This document shows, piece after piece, positions 32,413 to 42,478 of a DNA stretch of 50,375 nucleotides (position 1 is the stretch's first letter; every line of letters begins with the position of its first letter). The DNA is from an uncultured Schlesneria sp. (lineage in GTDB: Bacteria; Planctomycetota; Planctomycetia; Planctomycetales; Planctomycetaceae): positions 1-50,375 of the forward strand of contig CAIVEI010000059.1 in the NCBI GenBank assembly GCA_903904835.1, read 5' to 3'. Below the pieces are notes generated by a model that was not told the DNA's origin, searched no databases, and saw only the letters and a program-made list of their open reading frames with translations. A program made the position numbers and the translations under genes.

Positions 32413-33735
32413 ATGTCTGTCAACTGCAACCCTCAGCATTTTAACAGTCTCAATCGTCGTGGTTTTCTGTCGCTTGGACTTTTGGCTGGTACCAGCTTGA
32501 CATTGCCGCAACTTCTTCGCAGCAATGCGGCTTATGGCGATTTGAAGGACTACAAAAACTTCGAAGGGACTGCCAAGTCGATCATTCACATTTTCCTGCC
32601 AGGTGGTATCGCTCATCAAGAGTCATTCGATCCAAAGCCTTATGCACCAATCGAATACCGCGGTGAGATGGGTCAAGTTGCGACCAAGATCAGCGGCGAA
32701 GTTTTTGGGGATACGCTGGCAAAGACCGCTCAGGTGGCTGACAAGTTGACCGTGATTCGGTCGATGACTCACGGCGAAGCGGCTCACGAGCGTGGCACGC
32801 ACAATATGTTTACGGGGTATCGTCCAAGTCCCGCACTGATTTACCCCTGTATCGGGTCGGTTGTCAGCCACGAGTATGGTCCTCGAAACAACCTTCCTCC
32901 CTATGTTTGCATTCCAAACATGCCAACGGAATTTGCTGGAAGTGGTTATCTCAGTTCCGCTTTCGCTCCATTCAGTCTAGGAAGCGATCCCGCCGCGAAG
33001 GGTTTCAAAGTCCGCGACCTGGATCTTCCCAAAGGGGTCGATGACAGCCGCTTTGCGACTCGCCGTTCCGCACTGGAAGCGGTAAACGCTCATTTCCAGA
33101 AAAAAGAAAAGTCAGACGATCTGACAGCAATGGATACGTTCTATGACCGAGCTTACAGCCTGATCAGTTCACAAGCGGCTCGCGAAGCCTTTGATATTGA
33201 GAAAGAGTCTGACGCAGTTCGCGATGAATACGGTCGCAATACGGCGGGTGCTCGAATGCTGTTGTCTCGACGCCTGGTTCAGGCAGGTGTTCGTCTTGTG
33301 AACCTGACCTACGGTGGCTGGGACATGCATAACAATATCGTGGCTGGGTTCCGTAATCAGATGCCGTCTTTCGATCAGGCGTTTGCGGCTTTGATCAATG
33401 ACCTTGATCGAACCGGATTGCTGAAAGAAACGCTGGTGATGGTTTCGTCCGAATTCGGGCGGACGCCAAAGATCAATGCCCAATCGGGTCGTGATCACTA
33501 TCCGAAAGTCTTCAGCGTGGTGCTGGCGGGTGGTGGAGTTAAGGGTGGATATATCCACGGATCGTCGAACTCAACCGCGTCGGAACCAGAAGAACTCGCG
33601 ATGGGACCCGAGGACTTGTTCACGACCGTCTACCATTGCATGGGGATCGTCGCCGACAAGGAACTGATGGCTCCTGGCGATCGTCCAATTGAGATTGTCG
33701 ATGGCGGAAAGGTCATCAAAGAACTGCTGGCATAA
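32413..33735 (+). CDS. DUF1501 protein with Tat signal
   Basis: The 440-residue protein starts with a twin-arginine export signal (LNRRGFLSLGLLAGTSL) and belongs to DUF1501, which has an alkaline-phosphatase/sulfatase-like fold. Visible blocks are IIHIFLPGGIAHQESFDPKP, TVIRSMTHGEAAHERGTHNMFTGY (split at the turn), LVNLTYGGWDMHNN, VMVSSEFGRTPKINAQSGRDH and YHCMGIVADKEL. The His/Asp residues in these motifs could bind metal. DUF1501 genes usually neighbour DUF1549/DUF1553 genes and are taken to act with them outside the cytoplasmic membrane; activity is not established. It leads a run of four co-oriented genes. Confidence 0.92.
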   Translation: MSVNCNPQHFNSLNRRGFLSLGLLAGTSLTLPQLLRSNAAYGDLKDYKNFEGTAKSIIHIFLPGGIAHQESFDPKPYAPIEYRGEMGQVATKISGEVFGDTLAKTAQVADKLTVIRSMTHGEAAHERGTHNMFTGYRPSPALIYPCIGSVVSHEYGPRNNLPPYVCIPNMPTEFAGSGYLSSAFAPFSLGSDPAAKGFKVRDLDLPKGVDDSRFATRRSALEAVNAHFQKKEKSDDLTAMDTFYDRAYSLISSQAAREAFDIEKESDAVRDEYGRNTAGARMLLSRRLVQAGVRLVNLTYGGWDMHNNIVAGFRNQMPSFDQAFAALINDLDRTGLLKETLVMVSSEFGRTPKINAQSGRDHYPKVFSVVLAGGGVKGGYIHGSSNSTASEPEELAMGPEDLFTTVYHCMGIVADKELMAPGDRPIEIVDGGKVIKELLA

Positions 33736-34053
33736 TTCATTACGGGTTGTGAGCATAACAGAGCGAACAACCAGCGAATGACGGAACATTCCAGGCGAGC
33801 CGGGTGCCGTCGGGTCCCGGATTATCGATTGAAAGAATCCCGGTCCTGACAGCCGCCTGCTCGCCTTTTTCGTATTATGTTGTCATTGAGCGCTTCAGGG
33901 ATGAAGCCCTTTGGTTGATAGGGTCAGGAAGACCCGCGCATTGCAGGGAGAATGATATTCCCCCTGACCGGTTAACAGCCTTGCGCAGCAAAGGGACGGG
34001 AGTCGTCAATCGAACCTGGTTCGATCGGCTCTTTTTTATCTGAGGCGACTACG
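33736..34053. other. 318-bp gap, no gene seen
   Basis: The stretch between the DUF1501 and PPC-domain genes shows no reading frame worth calling and no convincing terminator. A good ribosome site (ctgaggcg) lies at the right end. Confidence 0.45.
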
Positions 34054-36516
34054 ATGTTTCGTTTTGTAATGGTGATTTTCTTTTGCGGAGCGGTTCCTGC
34101 TTTCGCATCGAGCCCCGTGCTTTCGAACATTCTTCCCCGCGGCGCTCAGCGCGGCACCGAGACCGAAGTTCTGTTCAACGGACAGCGGTTGGAAGATGCT
34201 CAGGAACTGATGATCTACGAACCGGGGATCGAGGTCACCGAATTTGCGGTGGTCAATGATAAGCAGGTCAAGGCGAAGCTGAAGATTGCTGCCGATTGTA
34301 CTCTTGGCACAAAGCATTTCCGCATTCGAGCAGCCACGGGGCTGTCCGACCTGAGGACGTTTCGTGTTGGTGCTCTTCCAAACGTAATGGAAGTCGAGCC
34401 GAACAGCGATTTTAAGCAGCCACAAACAGTTGCGAACAACGTCACGATTGAAGGAATCATTCAAAACGAGGATGTCGATTATTTTGTGATCGAAGCGAAG
34501 AAAGGAGACCGAATAACTGCTGAAGTCGAAGGGATTCGGCTGGGTGATGCGATGTTCGATCCCTACGTAGCCATTTTGAATGAAACTCGATTTGAGCTGG
34601 ATACGAGTGACGATGCGGCCCTAGTCTGGCAGGACGGCGTTGCATCAATCATTGCCCCGGCAGACGGCAAGTACATCATTCAGATTCGGGAAAGCAGTTA
34701 TGGCGGTAGTGGCAATTCTCACTACCGATGCCACATCGGAAACTATCCACGTCCATTAGCGATCGTTCCCTCAGGTGGCAAACCAGGACAGAAAGTCGCA
34801 GTCAAGTTTCTTGGTGATATTTCGGGTGAGTTCACTCGCGAGTTTGATTTGCCAGCCAGCGGGGGATCAGATTTCGCCCTGTTTGCGACCGACGAAAAAG
34901 GGATTTCGCCATCGGGTAACCGTTTCCGCGTAGTTGATCTTGAGAACTCGCTGGAACAGGAACCGAACGAAAATATCGCGCAAGCCACGAAGGCTGCAGC
35001 ACCGATTGCATTCAATGGAGTGCTTTCTTCGAAGACGGATGTCGATTTCTTCGGTTTCACGGCAACAAAAGGCCAGTCGCTGGAGATTCACGTCTGGGCC
35101 AGACGATTGCGATCAGAACTCGATCCTGTGCTGATCCTTTACAATGCACAGGGTGGTGCGATCGCCAGCAACGACGATACCGGTGGGCCTGACAGCTTCA
35201 TCCGGTTTGCGGTGCCCGCCGACGGAGAGTATTTTCTTGAAGTTCGAGACCATCTTCGACGGGGTGGTAATGCGTTTCATTATCGAATCGAAGTCAGTCC
35301 CCTCGTCCCAGAAGTGCTACTCGGAGTTAACGAGTTCGTTCAGTATGTTGAACCCAAGGCAGCGATTCCTCAAGGGAACCGATTTCCGTTGGTGGTCAAT
35401 GCCAATCGTATCGGTTTCGGTGGTCAGCTTGATTTCAAAGGGTTGGATCTTCCCGCCGGAGTGACCGTCGAATCGTTTGGAATGGCGGCCGATCAGGGGG
35501 TCGCTCAGGTGATCCTGGCAGCGGCACCTGAAGCTCCCATCGCAGGACGGTTTGCTCAACTGGTCGGAGTGTTGGCCGATCCGAATAATCCAAACCCACC
35601 GAAGGGCGAAGTGCGGCTTCCAACCGTTCTTGTTCGTGGTCGGAACAATATTCCATTCTGGACCGAACCGACGTATTCGCTGGCGATGGCAGTCACACAA
35701 AAAATTCCCTTCACGTTGCAGATTGTTGAGCCCAAAGTACCGCTGGTACAGGGTGGGCAGATGTCATTGAAGGTTGTCGCGACTCGCGAAGGTGACTTCA
35801 AAGCACCCATTAAAATCGAACTGATCTTAAACCCGAACGGCGTGAATTCCAGCCGTGAAATCTCGATTGCCGAAGGTCAGACCGAGGCGTTGATTACCAT
35901 GAACGCTGCCGGAAATGCCCAGGTGAAAGAGCACAAGATCGCGGTTCGTGGCGAGGCGACTGTGGGGACCGGTCCCGTGATGGTCTGTTCGCCGTTTGCG
36001 AATTTGCGAGTCTCTGAACCGTATTTGAAGTTCAAGTATGAAGCGGCCGCTGTTGAGTTGGGTGCCGAAACGGATCTTGTCGTGAAGATCGAAACGCCGA
36101 AGCCGTTCGAAGGGGATGCGACAGTCCAGCTTCTCGGGCTTCCCAACAAAGTCACGACGACTCCGACAACATTAAACAAGGACGCTAAAGAGCTGGTTTT
36201 TAAGGTGAAGGCGGAAGCGGACGCTGCGCAAGGAGTGAATAAGAGTTTGTTCTGCCAGGTTGTCGTGACGGAAAATGGCGAACCAATCATTCATAATATT
36301 GGAAGTGGTCAGATCCGCGTTGATAAGCCCTTACCACCCAAAGCTGCGGCCGCTCCGGTCGCTCAGGCTGCCACGCCAATGCCTGATCAGGCGGCTGCGC
36401 CGGCAAAGCGGTTAACGCGACTTGAGCAACTGCGATTGGATCAGGAACTACGGGTCAAAGCACTGAACGGGGCCGTACCAGCGGGTGAGGCGAAGCCTGC
36501 AAGCGGACAGAAATAG
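34054..36516 (+). CDS. Secreted protein with two PPC domains
   Basis: The 820-residue protein has a signal peptide (FRFVMVIFFCGAVPAFAS). The first 100 residues resemble an IPT/TIG-like immunoglobulin fold (LSNILPRGAQRGTETEVLFNG). Two pre-peptidase C-terminal (PPC) domains are visible: about 110-235, starting EVEPNSDFKQPQTV with DVDYFVIEAKKGDRI, and about 295-415, starting LEQEPNENIAQATK with DVDFFGFTATKGQSL. The later half has more beta-sandwich-like repeats, and the C-terminal 50 residues are an Ala/Pro linker. It is probably a surface binding or scaffold protein. Its stop overlaps the first possible start of the next DUF1549/DUF1553 gene, indicating an operon. Confidence 0.85.
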   Translation: MFRFVMVIFFCGAVPAFASSPVLSNILPRGAQRGTETEVLFNGQRLEDAQELMIYEPGIEVTEFAVVNDKQVKAKLKIAADCTLGTKHFRIRAATGLSDLRTFRVGALPNVMEVEPNSDFKQPQTVANNVTIEGIIQNEDVDYFVIEAKKGDRITAEVEGIRLGDAMFDPYVAILNETRFELDTSDDAALVWQDGVASIIAPADGKYIIQIRESSYGGSGNSHYRCHIGNYPRPLAIVPSGGKPGQKVAVKFLGDISGEFTREFDLPASGGSDFALFATDEKGISPSGNRFRVVDLENSLEQEPNENIAQATKAAAPIAFNGVLSSKTDVDFFGFTATKGQSLEIHVWARRLRSELDPVLILYNAQGGAIASNDDTGGPDSFIRFAVPADGEYFLEVRDHLRRGGNAFHYRIEVSPLVPEVLLGVNEFVQYVEPKAAIPQGNRFPLVVNANRIGFGGQLDFKGLDLPAGVTVESFGMAADQGVAQVILAAAPEAPIAGRFAQLVGVLADPNNPNPPKGEVRLPTVLVRGRNNIPFWTEPTYSLAMAVTQKIPFTLQIVEPKVPLVQGGQMSLKVVATREGDFKAPIKIELILNPNGVNSSREISIAEGQTEALITMNAAGNAQVKEHKIAVRGEATVGTGPVMVCSPFANLRVSEPYLKFKYEAAAVELGAETDLVVKIETPKPFEGDATVQLLGLPNKVTTTPTTLNKDAKELVFKVKAEADAAQGVNKSLFCQVVVTENGEPIIHNIGSGQIRVDKPLPPKAAAAPVAQAATPMPDQAAAPAKRLTRLEQLRLDQELRVKALNGAVPAGEAKPASGQK

Positions 36517-36545
36517 TGATGCGGATGCAATTGAGGGACTGTGAA

Positions 36546-38981
36546 ATGCGTTGGATTTCCATATCGATGTTGGCACTTGCGTGCGTGGCCACCGGTTCGT
36601 TTGGTGCGGCTGCGAGAGCCGAGTCACCGTTGGTGCAACTGAATGTCTATCCTCCGGACATTAACCTGACGACGTCGAAGGATCGTCAGCTCGTTGTCGT
36701 CCAGGCGGTTCAAGCAGACGGCATTACTCGCGATGTCGCGAAAGAGGCGACTTACACTCTTGGGAATCCAGCCGTGTGCCGTCGGGAAGGGTCCACGTTT
36801 TATCCTGTCGCTGATGGCCAGACAGAATTAAAAGTCGAATACGGCGGCAAAATGCTGACGATCCCTGTGAAGGTTGAGCGAGCTGCCGAAGCAAGGCCCA
36901 TCAGTTTCAAGCTTGACGTGATGCCTGTCTGGATGAAGACCGGCTGCAACACAGGGAGCTGCCACGGTGCGGCTCGCGGTAAGGACGGTTTTCGATTGTC
37001 GCTGTTCGGGTTCGATCCTGACGGTGATTACCTTCGCATTACCCGAGAGCTGCCAGGTCGCCGAATCGACCTCGCGGTTCCAGAGGCCAGCTTGCTGATT
37101 GAAAAATCGATCGGAGTTGTCCCTCACACCGGTGGTAAGCGATTTGATCGCGAATCAGAACTTTGCAACACCGTGATCGAATGGATCACCGCCGGTTGCC
37201 CACGCGATCCGGCTGAAGTAGCAACATGTGTTGGACTTGAAATTTATCCACGCGACGGCGTGCTCGATGGCGAAGGAACTCAGCAAGCCGTTACGGCACG
37301 AGCCAAATATTCCGACGGCACCGACCGCGATGTCACATCGCTGGCGCTGTACCTTTCCAACAATGACACTTCTGCAGCGATCTCTCCGGACGGAATTATC
37401 ACGGCAGGTGCTCGGGGTGAAGCTTATATTATGGCCCGATTCTCGACGTTTACTGTCGGGTCACACTTCGTCGTTCTGCCAAAAGGCCTGGTCTATGAAG
37501 ATTCGCCAAAACCTCAAGTCAATTACATCGACGAACTCGTCAATCTGAAGCTGAAAAAGCTTCGTATTGATCCGTCAGGCCGAGCGTCAGATGAAGCGTT
37601 TCTTCGGCGAGTTTTCGTTGATCTCGTGGGACAGGTTCCGACAGAAGAGGAATACAATCGGTATATGTCCAGTACCGAACCGGACAAACGAGATAAGTTG
37701 ATCGACGAACTGTTGTCACGCAAAGAATTCACCGAAGTCTGGGTGAGCAAATGGGCGGAATGGTTAATGATGCGGTCGTCGAATCAGACGAGCCCTAAGT
37801 CGATCACATTGTATTATACGTGGTTGAGTGAGCAGATCGCGGACAATGTGCCGCTCGACAAAATGGTACGCGGAATTCTTGGTGCCAGCGGCGGGACATT
37901 CAAAAATCCTTCGACCAATTTCTATCAGATTGAACCTGATGTCCTGAAGGTCAGCGAAAACGTGGCTCAGATCTTCATGGGGATGCGCGTCCAGTGTGCT
38001 CAGTGCCATAATCATCCGTTCGACCGTTGGACGATGGACGACTACTACTCGTTCGCAGCCTTCTTCAAACAGGTTGGACGCAAGCAGGGTGAAGATTACC
38101 GGGAAACGATTGTTTTCAATGCCGGTGGTGGTGAGGTGAACCATCCCGTTGGTGGGCGAGTCATGCCCCCCGTGTTTCTGGGTGGTGGACCGGCCGACGT
38201 GGCGGGAAAAGATCGCCGTGAAGTCGTGGCCGATTGGCTCGCCTCTCCCAAGAATCCATACTTCGCTCAAAACTTCGTTAACCGGATCTGGCACCACTTT
38301 TTTGGGATCGGAATCGTCGAACCCGTCGACGATGTCCGCGTCAGTAATCCCGCTTCGAATGATCCCTTGTTAGTTGAACTTGCCAAGCGATTCACCGAGT
38401 CGAATTACGACTTCAAGGCGCTCGTGCGTGACATCTGTCGGACGGAAGCCTATCAGCGATCGACGGAGAAAAATCCGAGCAACGCCACTGACGAGCGAAA
38501 CTTCGCTTCGCAGACTTTGCGGCGAATCAAAGCCGAATCGATGCTCGACATCATCAGCCAGGTGACCAGCACGAGAGACAAATTCCCCAAGCTGCCACTA
38601 GGTTCTCGTGCTGTTCAAATCGCTGACGGAGCGACCAGCACGTACTTCCTGACGACGTTTGGTCGAGCGACTCGCGAGACGGCCTGTTCTTGCGAAGTGA
38701 AAATGGAACCGACATTGTCGCAGGCGTTGCATCTGCTGAACGGTGATACTTCCAACCAGAAGATTCAGCAGGGAGGTGTGATTGCAGCGTTACAAAAAGA
38801 AAATCTGACCCCCGATCAGATCATCGAAAAGCTGTATATCCGCTGCCTCAGCCGAAAGCCGCAGCCTGATGAATTGGCGGCTCTGAAGCCACTATTTGCT
38901 GAAGGAAGCGACGTGAAACGATCGTTGGATGACATCTTCTGGGCGTTGCTCAACAGTCGCGAGTTTTTGTTTAACCATTAA
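36546..38981 (+). CDS. DUF1549/DUF1553 protein with Big2 and cytochrome motifs
   Basis: The protein has 811 residues from this ATG, which has GAGGGA about 10 bp upstream; GTG and ATG codons at 36516-36525 are also in frame. A signal peptide (SISMLALACVATGSFGAAARA) leads into a Big2-like Ig domain. The haem-type motif CNTGSCHGAARGKDGF follows at about 134, with conserved LSLFGFDPDGDY. A second Big2-like region lies at about 235-310. DUF1549 spans about 330-540 and ends in the block CAQCHNHPFDRWTMDDYYSFAAFF (split). DUF1553 runs from about 575 to the end (NPYFAQNFVNRIWHHFFGIG to LNSREFLFNH). It lies between the PPC-domain and WD40-cytochrome genes and probably works with them. Confidence 0.92.
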   Translation: MRWISISMLALACVATGSFGAAARAESPLVQLNVYPPDINLTTSKDRQLVVVQAVQADGITRDVAKEATYTLGNPAVCRREGSTFYPVADGQTELKVEYGGKMLTIPVKVERAAEARPISFKLDVMPVWMKTGCNTGSCHGAARGKDGFRLSLFGFDPDGDYLRITRELPGRRIDLAVPEASLLIEKSIGVVPHTGGKRFDRESELCNTVIEWITAGCPRDPAEVATCVGLEIYPRDGVLDGEGTQQAVTARAKYSDGTDRDVTSLALYLSNNDTSAAISPDGIITAGARGEAYIMARFSTFTVGSHFVVLPKGLVYEDSPKPQVNYIDELVNLKLKKLRIDPSGRASDEAFLRRVFVDLVGQVPTEEEYNRYMSSTEPDKRDKLIDELLSRKEFTEVWVSKWAEWLMMRSSNQTSPKSITLYYTWLSEQIADNVPLDKMVRGILGASGGTFKNPSTNFYQIEPDVLKVSENVAQIFMGMRVQCAQCHNHPFDRWTMDDYYSFAAFFKQVGRKQGEDYRETIVFNAGGGEVNHPVGGRVMPPVFLGGGPADVAGKDRREVVADWLASPKNPYFAQNFVNRIWHHFFGIGIVEPVDDVRVSNPASNDPLLVELAKRFTESNYDFKALVRDICRTEAYQRSTEKNPSNATDERNFASQTLRRIKAESMLDIISQVTSTRDKFPKLPLGSRAVQIADGATSTYFLTTFGRATRETACSCEVKMEPTLSQALHLLNGDTSNQKIQQGGVIAALQKENLTPDQIIEKLYIRCLSRKPQPDELAALKPLFAEGSDVKRSLDDIFWALLNSREFLFNH

Positions 38982-39153
38982 TTGAATTTCGGATCGAGGC
39001 GAACCGGGCGGTGTTCAACCATCGGATTCCTGACCTATGTTGTAAAGATGATCTTTGATTACGAATCCGATGATGCCTGAATTCAGGCCAAGCCGGTATT
39101 CAAAAGAATTATTGATAACCGTTGAATAGATTGCGGTTGCGGAGTTGTTTGTT

Positions 39154-41409
39154 ATGCGTTTCTTCGCCATTTGCCTGATTTTCACGAGTCTGTTCGGGGT
39201 ATTTGCTGCTGCAGAAGAGAAGGCAGCCCCGAAGGAAGAGAAAATCACCTTCGATCAGCACATTCTTCCAATCTTTCGTGAGAAATGCGGTTCGTGTCAT
39301 AACGCAAACGACAAGAAGGGGGATCTTGTTCTGGACAATTATGGCCTTGCGATGCAGGGTGGGGCTTCGGGCGAAGTTGTTCGGACAGACGGGGATGCGT
39401 CGCAGAGTCAGCTTTATCTCGTCGTCGCACATCTTGCCGAACCAAAGATGCCGCCACAACAGCCGAAATTGCCTGACGAACAGTTGACGTTGATTCGTAA
39501 GTGGATCGAAGGTGGATCACTGGAAAACAGCGGCAGCAAAGCCAAACCGAAAAAGAACATGGCCGTGTCGAAGGTGACCGTGTCCAACCAAAGGCCTGCG
39601 GGTCCGCCGCCAATGCCGGAAAGTCTGCCACTTGAGCCGTTGGTTCAATCGAGCCGAGGTAACGGGACGACAGCGCTTGCCGCTAACCCGTGGTCACCGC
39701 TGATTGCTGTGGCCGGCCATAAACAGGTGATCCTGTACGACACGCGGACACGAGAAGTGGCGGGTGTGCTGCCATTTCCGGAAGGGGTCGCACACGTGCT
39801 GAAGTTCAGCCGAAACGGCCAATGGTTGTTGGCAGGTGGAGGACGCGGTGCTCATTCCGGCAAAGTCATCCTATGGGACGTCAAAACCGGGAAACGAGTA
39901 GCCGAAGTCGGAGCCGAATACGACATCGTTCTGGCCGCTGATATCAGTCCAGATCATACGCAAGTCGCCTTGGGAGGCCCGAAGAAGATCGTGCGTGTCT
40001 ACGACACTTCGACTGGCGAATTACTTTACGAAAAGAACAAGCACACCGATTGGATCACCGCATTGGAGTTCAGTCCCGATGGCGTCCTGCTGGCAAGTTC
40101 AGATCGCAGTAACGGACTGATTGTGTGGGAAGCGTTTACTGGACGAGAATTTTATGTGCTCACAGGTCATACGGCGTCAGTAACCGATGTCAGTTGGTCT
40201 CCCGACAGTAATGTGCTCGCCTCATGCAGCGAAGATACAACGATTCGTCTGTGGGAAATGCAAAATGGCGGTCAGGTTAAGAACTGGGGCGCTCATGGTG
40301 GTGGAGTCACCGCTATTGAGTTCACACGAGACAACCGGATTGCTTCGACAGGTCGCGACAATACGGCAAAGTTGTGGGACATTAATGGCGGGGCGATCCG
40401 AGGGTTTCCGGGACTCGGCGATATCGGAATGGAAGTCGCCTTTGATTCCGAAAATGACTATATGGTGGCAGGTGATCTGACTGGGACGATTCATTTCTGG
40501 AATGCCAAAGACGGTGCTGTGATCGGTCAATTTAGTACTAATCCTCCACCGCTGGCCAAACAGATTGAGATTGCCACGCAAGCGCTGGTTGCGATTGAAA
40601 CGACGGCGAATCAGGCCGCAGCGAATTTTGCAGCATTGAATAAACCGTTTGCTGATCGGAAGGGGGCTGCGGCAGCGGCTCTTAACGTTGTTGCCGAAGC
40701 AAACTCAGTCGTGGAAGCGACGACCAAAGCAAAGGCCGATGCTGATGCTGACGTTGCGGCAAAAACTCAGGCATTACAGACGGCAGAAACGAACCTGACG
40801 GCGGCTCAAGCGGCTATGAATCAGGCGGCGGCTGATCGCGACGCTGTGAACAAAACAGTCGTCGATTTGCGAGCGAAGGTGAAAGGATTGGCGGACGCAG
40901 TGACTGCTGCCGAAGCCGAGGCAACACAGGCCTTGGCCGCGTTCGAGGCGAAGCCTGAAGACGCCAGTGTGAAAGCGGCCAATGTAGCTGCAAACAAGAA
41001 GCTGTCAGATGCCCTTGTTGCCTTGTCCGAGGCGACGAAACAATCGTCAACGACTGTTCTGGAATTGCCAGTGAAAAGCGATGCTTTTGCTTCGACGACT
41101 GCGGCGCTGAATGTCGCGAAAGCGGCTCGAGAAAAAGGAGTCGCGGATAAGGCTGCTGCCGAAAAGGTTGTGGTCGACATTGCCGCGAAACTGAAAGCGT
41201 GGACCGACGTGGCGGTGGTTGCCAAGGCCAATGCAGACAAGGCGGTCGCAGAAGCGACACCCACGCCGGAACAGCAAAAGCAGTTAACCGATGCGGAATT
41301 GGCCGCCAAGACGTCGATGGAAAAATTGGCCGCTGTGAAGGGGCAGGTTGAACGTCTGAATGCGGCCAAAGGTCGCTCGTTTCAAACTGCGAATGTCACT
41401 TCGAATTGA
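39154..41409 (+). CDS. Cytochrome c/WD40 fusion with Ala-rich coiled-coil tail
   Basis: The 751-residue exported protein has a signal peptide (MRFFAICLIFTSLFGVFAAAE). A planctomycete-type cytochrome domain carries CGSCH at residues 45-49 and the distal PKMPPQQPKL. About seven WD40 repeats follow from about 155 to 465: VILWDVKTGKRV, LIVWEAFTGREF, IRLWEMQNGGQV, AKLWDINGG and IHFWNAKDG mark repeat ends. The last 285 residues are an alanine-rich, heptad-like helix that should form a long coiled coil or stalk. WD40 propellers fused to this cytochrome type are typical of planctomycetes; the coiled-coil tail is less usual. GGAG about 9 bp upstream supports this start. It ends flush against the convergent scpA. 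Confidence 0.9.
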   Translation: MRFFAICLIFTSLFGVFAAAEEKAAPKEEKITFDQHILPIFREKCGSCHNANDKKGDLVLDNYGLAMQGGASGEVVRTDGDASQSQLYLVVAHLAEPKMPPQQPKLPDEQLTLIRKWIEGGSLENSGSKAKPKKNMAVSKVTVSNQRPAGPPPMPESLPLEPLVQSSRGNGTTALAANPWSPLIAVAGHKQVILYDTRTREVAGVLPFPEGVAHVLKFSRNGQWLLAGGGRGAHSGKVILWDVKTGKRVAEVGAEYDIVLAADISPDHTQVALGGPKKIVRVYDTSTGELLYEKNKHTDWITALEFSPDGVLLASSDRSNGLIVWEAFTGREFYVLTGHTASVTDVSWSPDSNVLASCSEDTTIRLWEMQNGGQVKNWGAHGGGVTAIEFTRDNRIASTGRDNTAKLWDINGGAIRGFPGLGDIGMEVAFDSENDYMVAGDLTGTIHFWNAKDGAVIGQFSTNPPPLAKQIEIATQALVAIETTANQAAANFAALNKPFADRKGAAAAALNVVAEANSVVEATTKAKADADADVAAKTQALQTAETNLTAAQAAMNQAAADRDAVNKTVVDLRAKVKGLADAVTAAEAEATQALAAFEAKPEDASVKAANVAANKKLSDALVALSEATKQSSTTVLELPVKSDAFASTTAALNVAKAAREKGVADKAAAEKVVVDIAAKLKAWTDVAVVAKANADKAVAEATPTPEQQKQLTDAELAAKTSMEKLAAVKGQVERLNAAKGRSFQTANVTSN

Positions 41410-42228
41410 TTACGCAACTTCGCTAATAACGGTGGCTTCGGTTACGGGCGATTCAGTTTCTGTTGTCGGCGCCGATGCGGGTGTTTCCGTGGAGGATTCT
41501 ACCAGCGGTGGCAGAACATAAATCTCGCCATGTTCGAACGGTTGTTCGGCTCGATACGAGTGGTGCCTAAGTAGTTCGAGAACAGCCAGGAAGATCCCCA
41601 CGATTTTACTGCGCAGGTTGCTTCCCTCGAAGAATTCGCTGAACGCCACTTTCCCTGTTTCACGTACTCGGGCACCGATCCGTTCGATGTAAACCGAAAT
41701 CGGTGTGTCGTCGTAACGGATGCTTGAGGTTGACTCGACCACTTTCTTCTGGATCACTCGGGATAAGGCACTGACCAGGTCCCAGAGCTCCACTTCCTTG
41801 ATCGAATCGGCACTCGGATCTTTTCCAATCGTTGGCCGGTCATCCGTCAGTCGCGGATATCGCTCTTGCCATTCTTCAGCCAGATGCTCCAGAGCCGTCG
41901 CGGCATCTTTGTATCTTTTATATTCCAGCAATTGTTCGATTAATTCGCCGCAGGGATCGTCCGCCAGCGGCAATTCTTCGGCGGTCTCTTCTTCGGCTCT
42001 CGGCAAAACCTGCCGACTTTTGATCTCGATCAACGAACTGGCCAGCACGACAAAGTCGCCGATCAGATCGAGATCCAGAAGCTGAAGCACGTCGAGAAAC
42101 TCAAGAAACTGATTCGTAATTTTGGCGATCGGCAGGCGTACGATATCAACTTCGTTCCTGCGAACGAGATACAGCAGCAGATCCATCGGCCCGCTGAACG
42201 AATCGAGTTGTACGCGGTAATCCGCCAT
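41410..42228 (-). CDS. scpA: Segregation and condensation protein A
   Basis: The 272-residue kleisin subunit of the SMC-ScpAB condensin acts on the chromosome in the cytoplasm. The N-terminus has the defining YRVQLDSFSGPMDLLLYLVRRNEVDI and PIAKITNQFLEFLDVLQLLDLDLIGDFVVLASSLIEIKSRQ (split by turns), which contact SMC. The C-terminal winged-helix part includes KVAFSEFFEGSNLRSKIVGIFLAVLELLRH. An acidic linker and a Thr/Glu/Pro-rich tail follow. A TTG six codons earlier is in frame, but ATG is preferred. scpB and smc are not in this window; scpB often follows scpA, but here the WD40-cytochrome gene converges with it with no gap. Confidence 0.95.
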   Translation of the reverse strand: MADYRVQLDSFSGPMDLLLYLVRRNEVDIVRLPIAKITNQFLEFLDVLQLLDLDLIGDFVVLASSLIEIKSRQVLPRAEEETAEELPLADDPCGELIEQLLEYKRYKDAATALEHLAEEWQERYPRLTDDRPTIGKDPSADSIKEVELWDLVSALSRVIQKKVVESTSSIRYDDTPISVYIERIGARVRETGKVAFSEFFEGSNLRSKIVGIFLAVLELLRHHSYRAEQPFEHGEIYVLPPLVESSTETPASAPTTETESPVTEATVISEVA

Positions 42229-42478
42229 GTCCCGCCTGGAATTCAAAGTTTTCGAGTCTGCCGCATGAAGTCTTTATTGAGCGGCTTAGTCGTTATCGAC
42301 TGACTTGGTGGCGTGAGACCATCCGTAAGGAATAGCCCGCAGAGTCTTCCCAAACCCCCAGTCCGTGATTCGGCAATTTCGTCAGCCGATGGAATACACT
42401 GAAAGGATCAGTTTTATTAAATTCAGCGGCTTATCTTGACCCATTAACGACATGCAACGTTTCTAGGGTGAACATCGG

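Noticed and set aside
40821-41369. Ala/Ser-rich 182-codon minus-strand frame
   Set aside because: It is a mirror of the alanine-rich coiled-coil tail on the plus strand.
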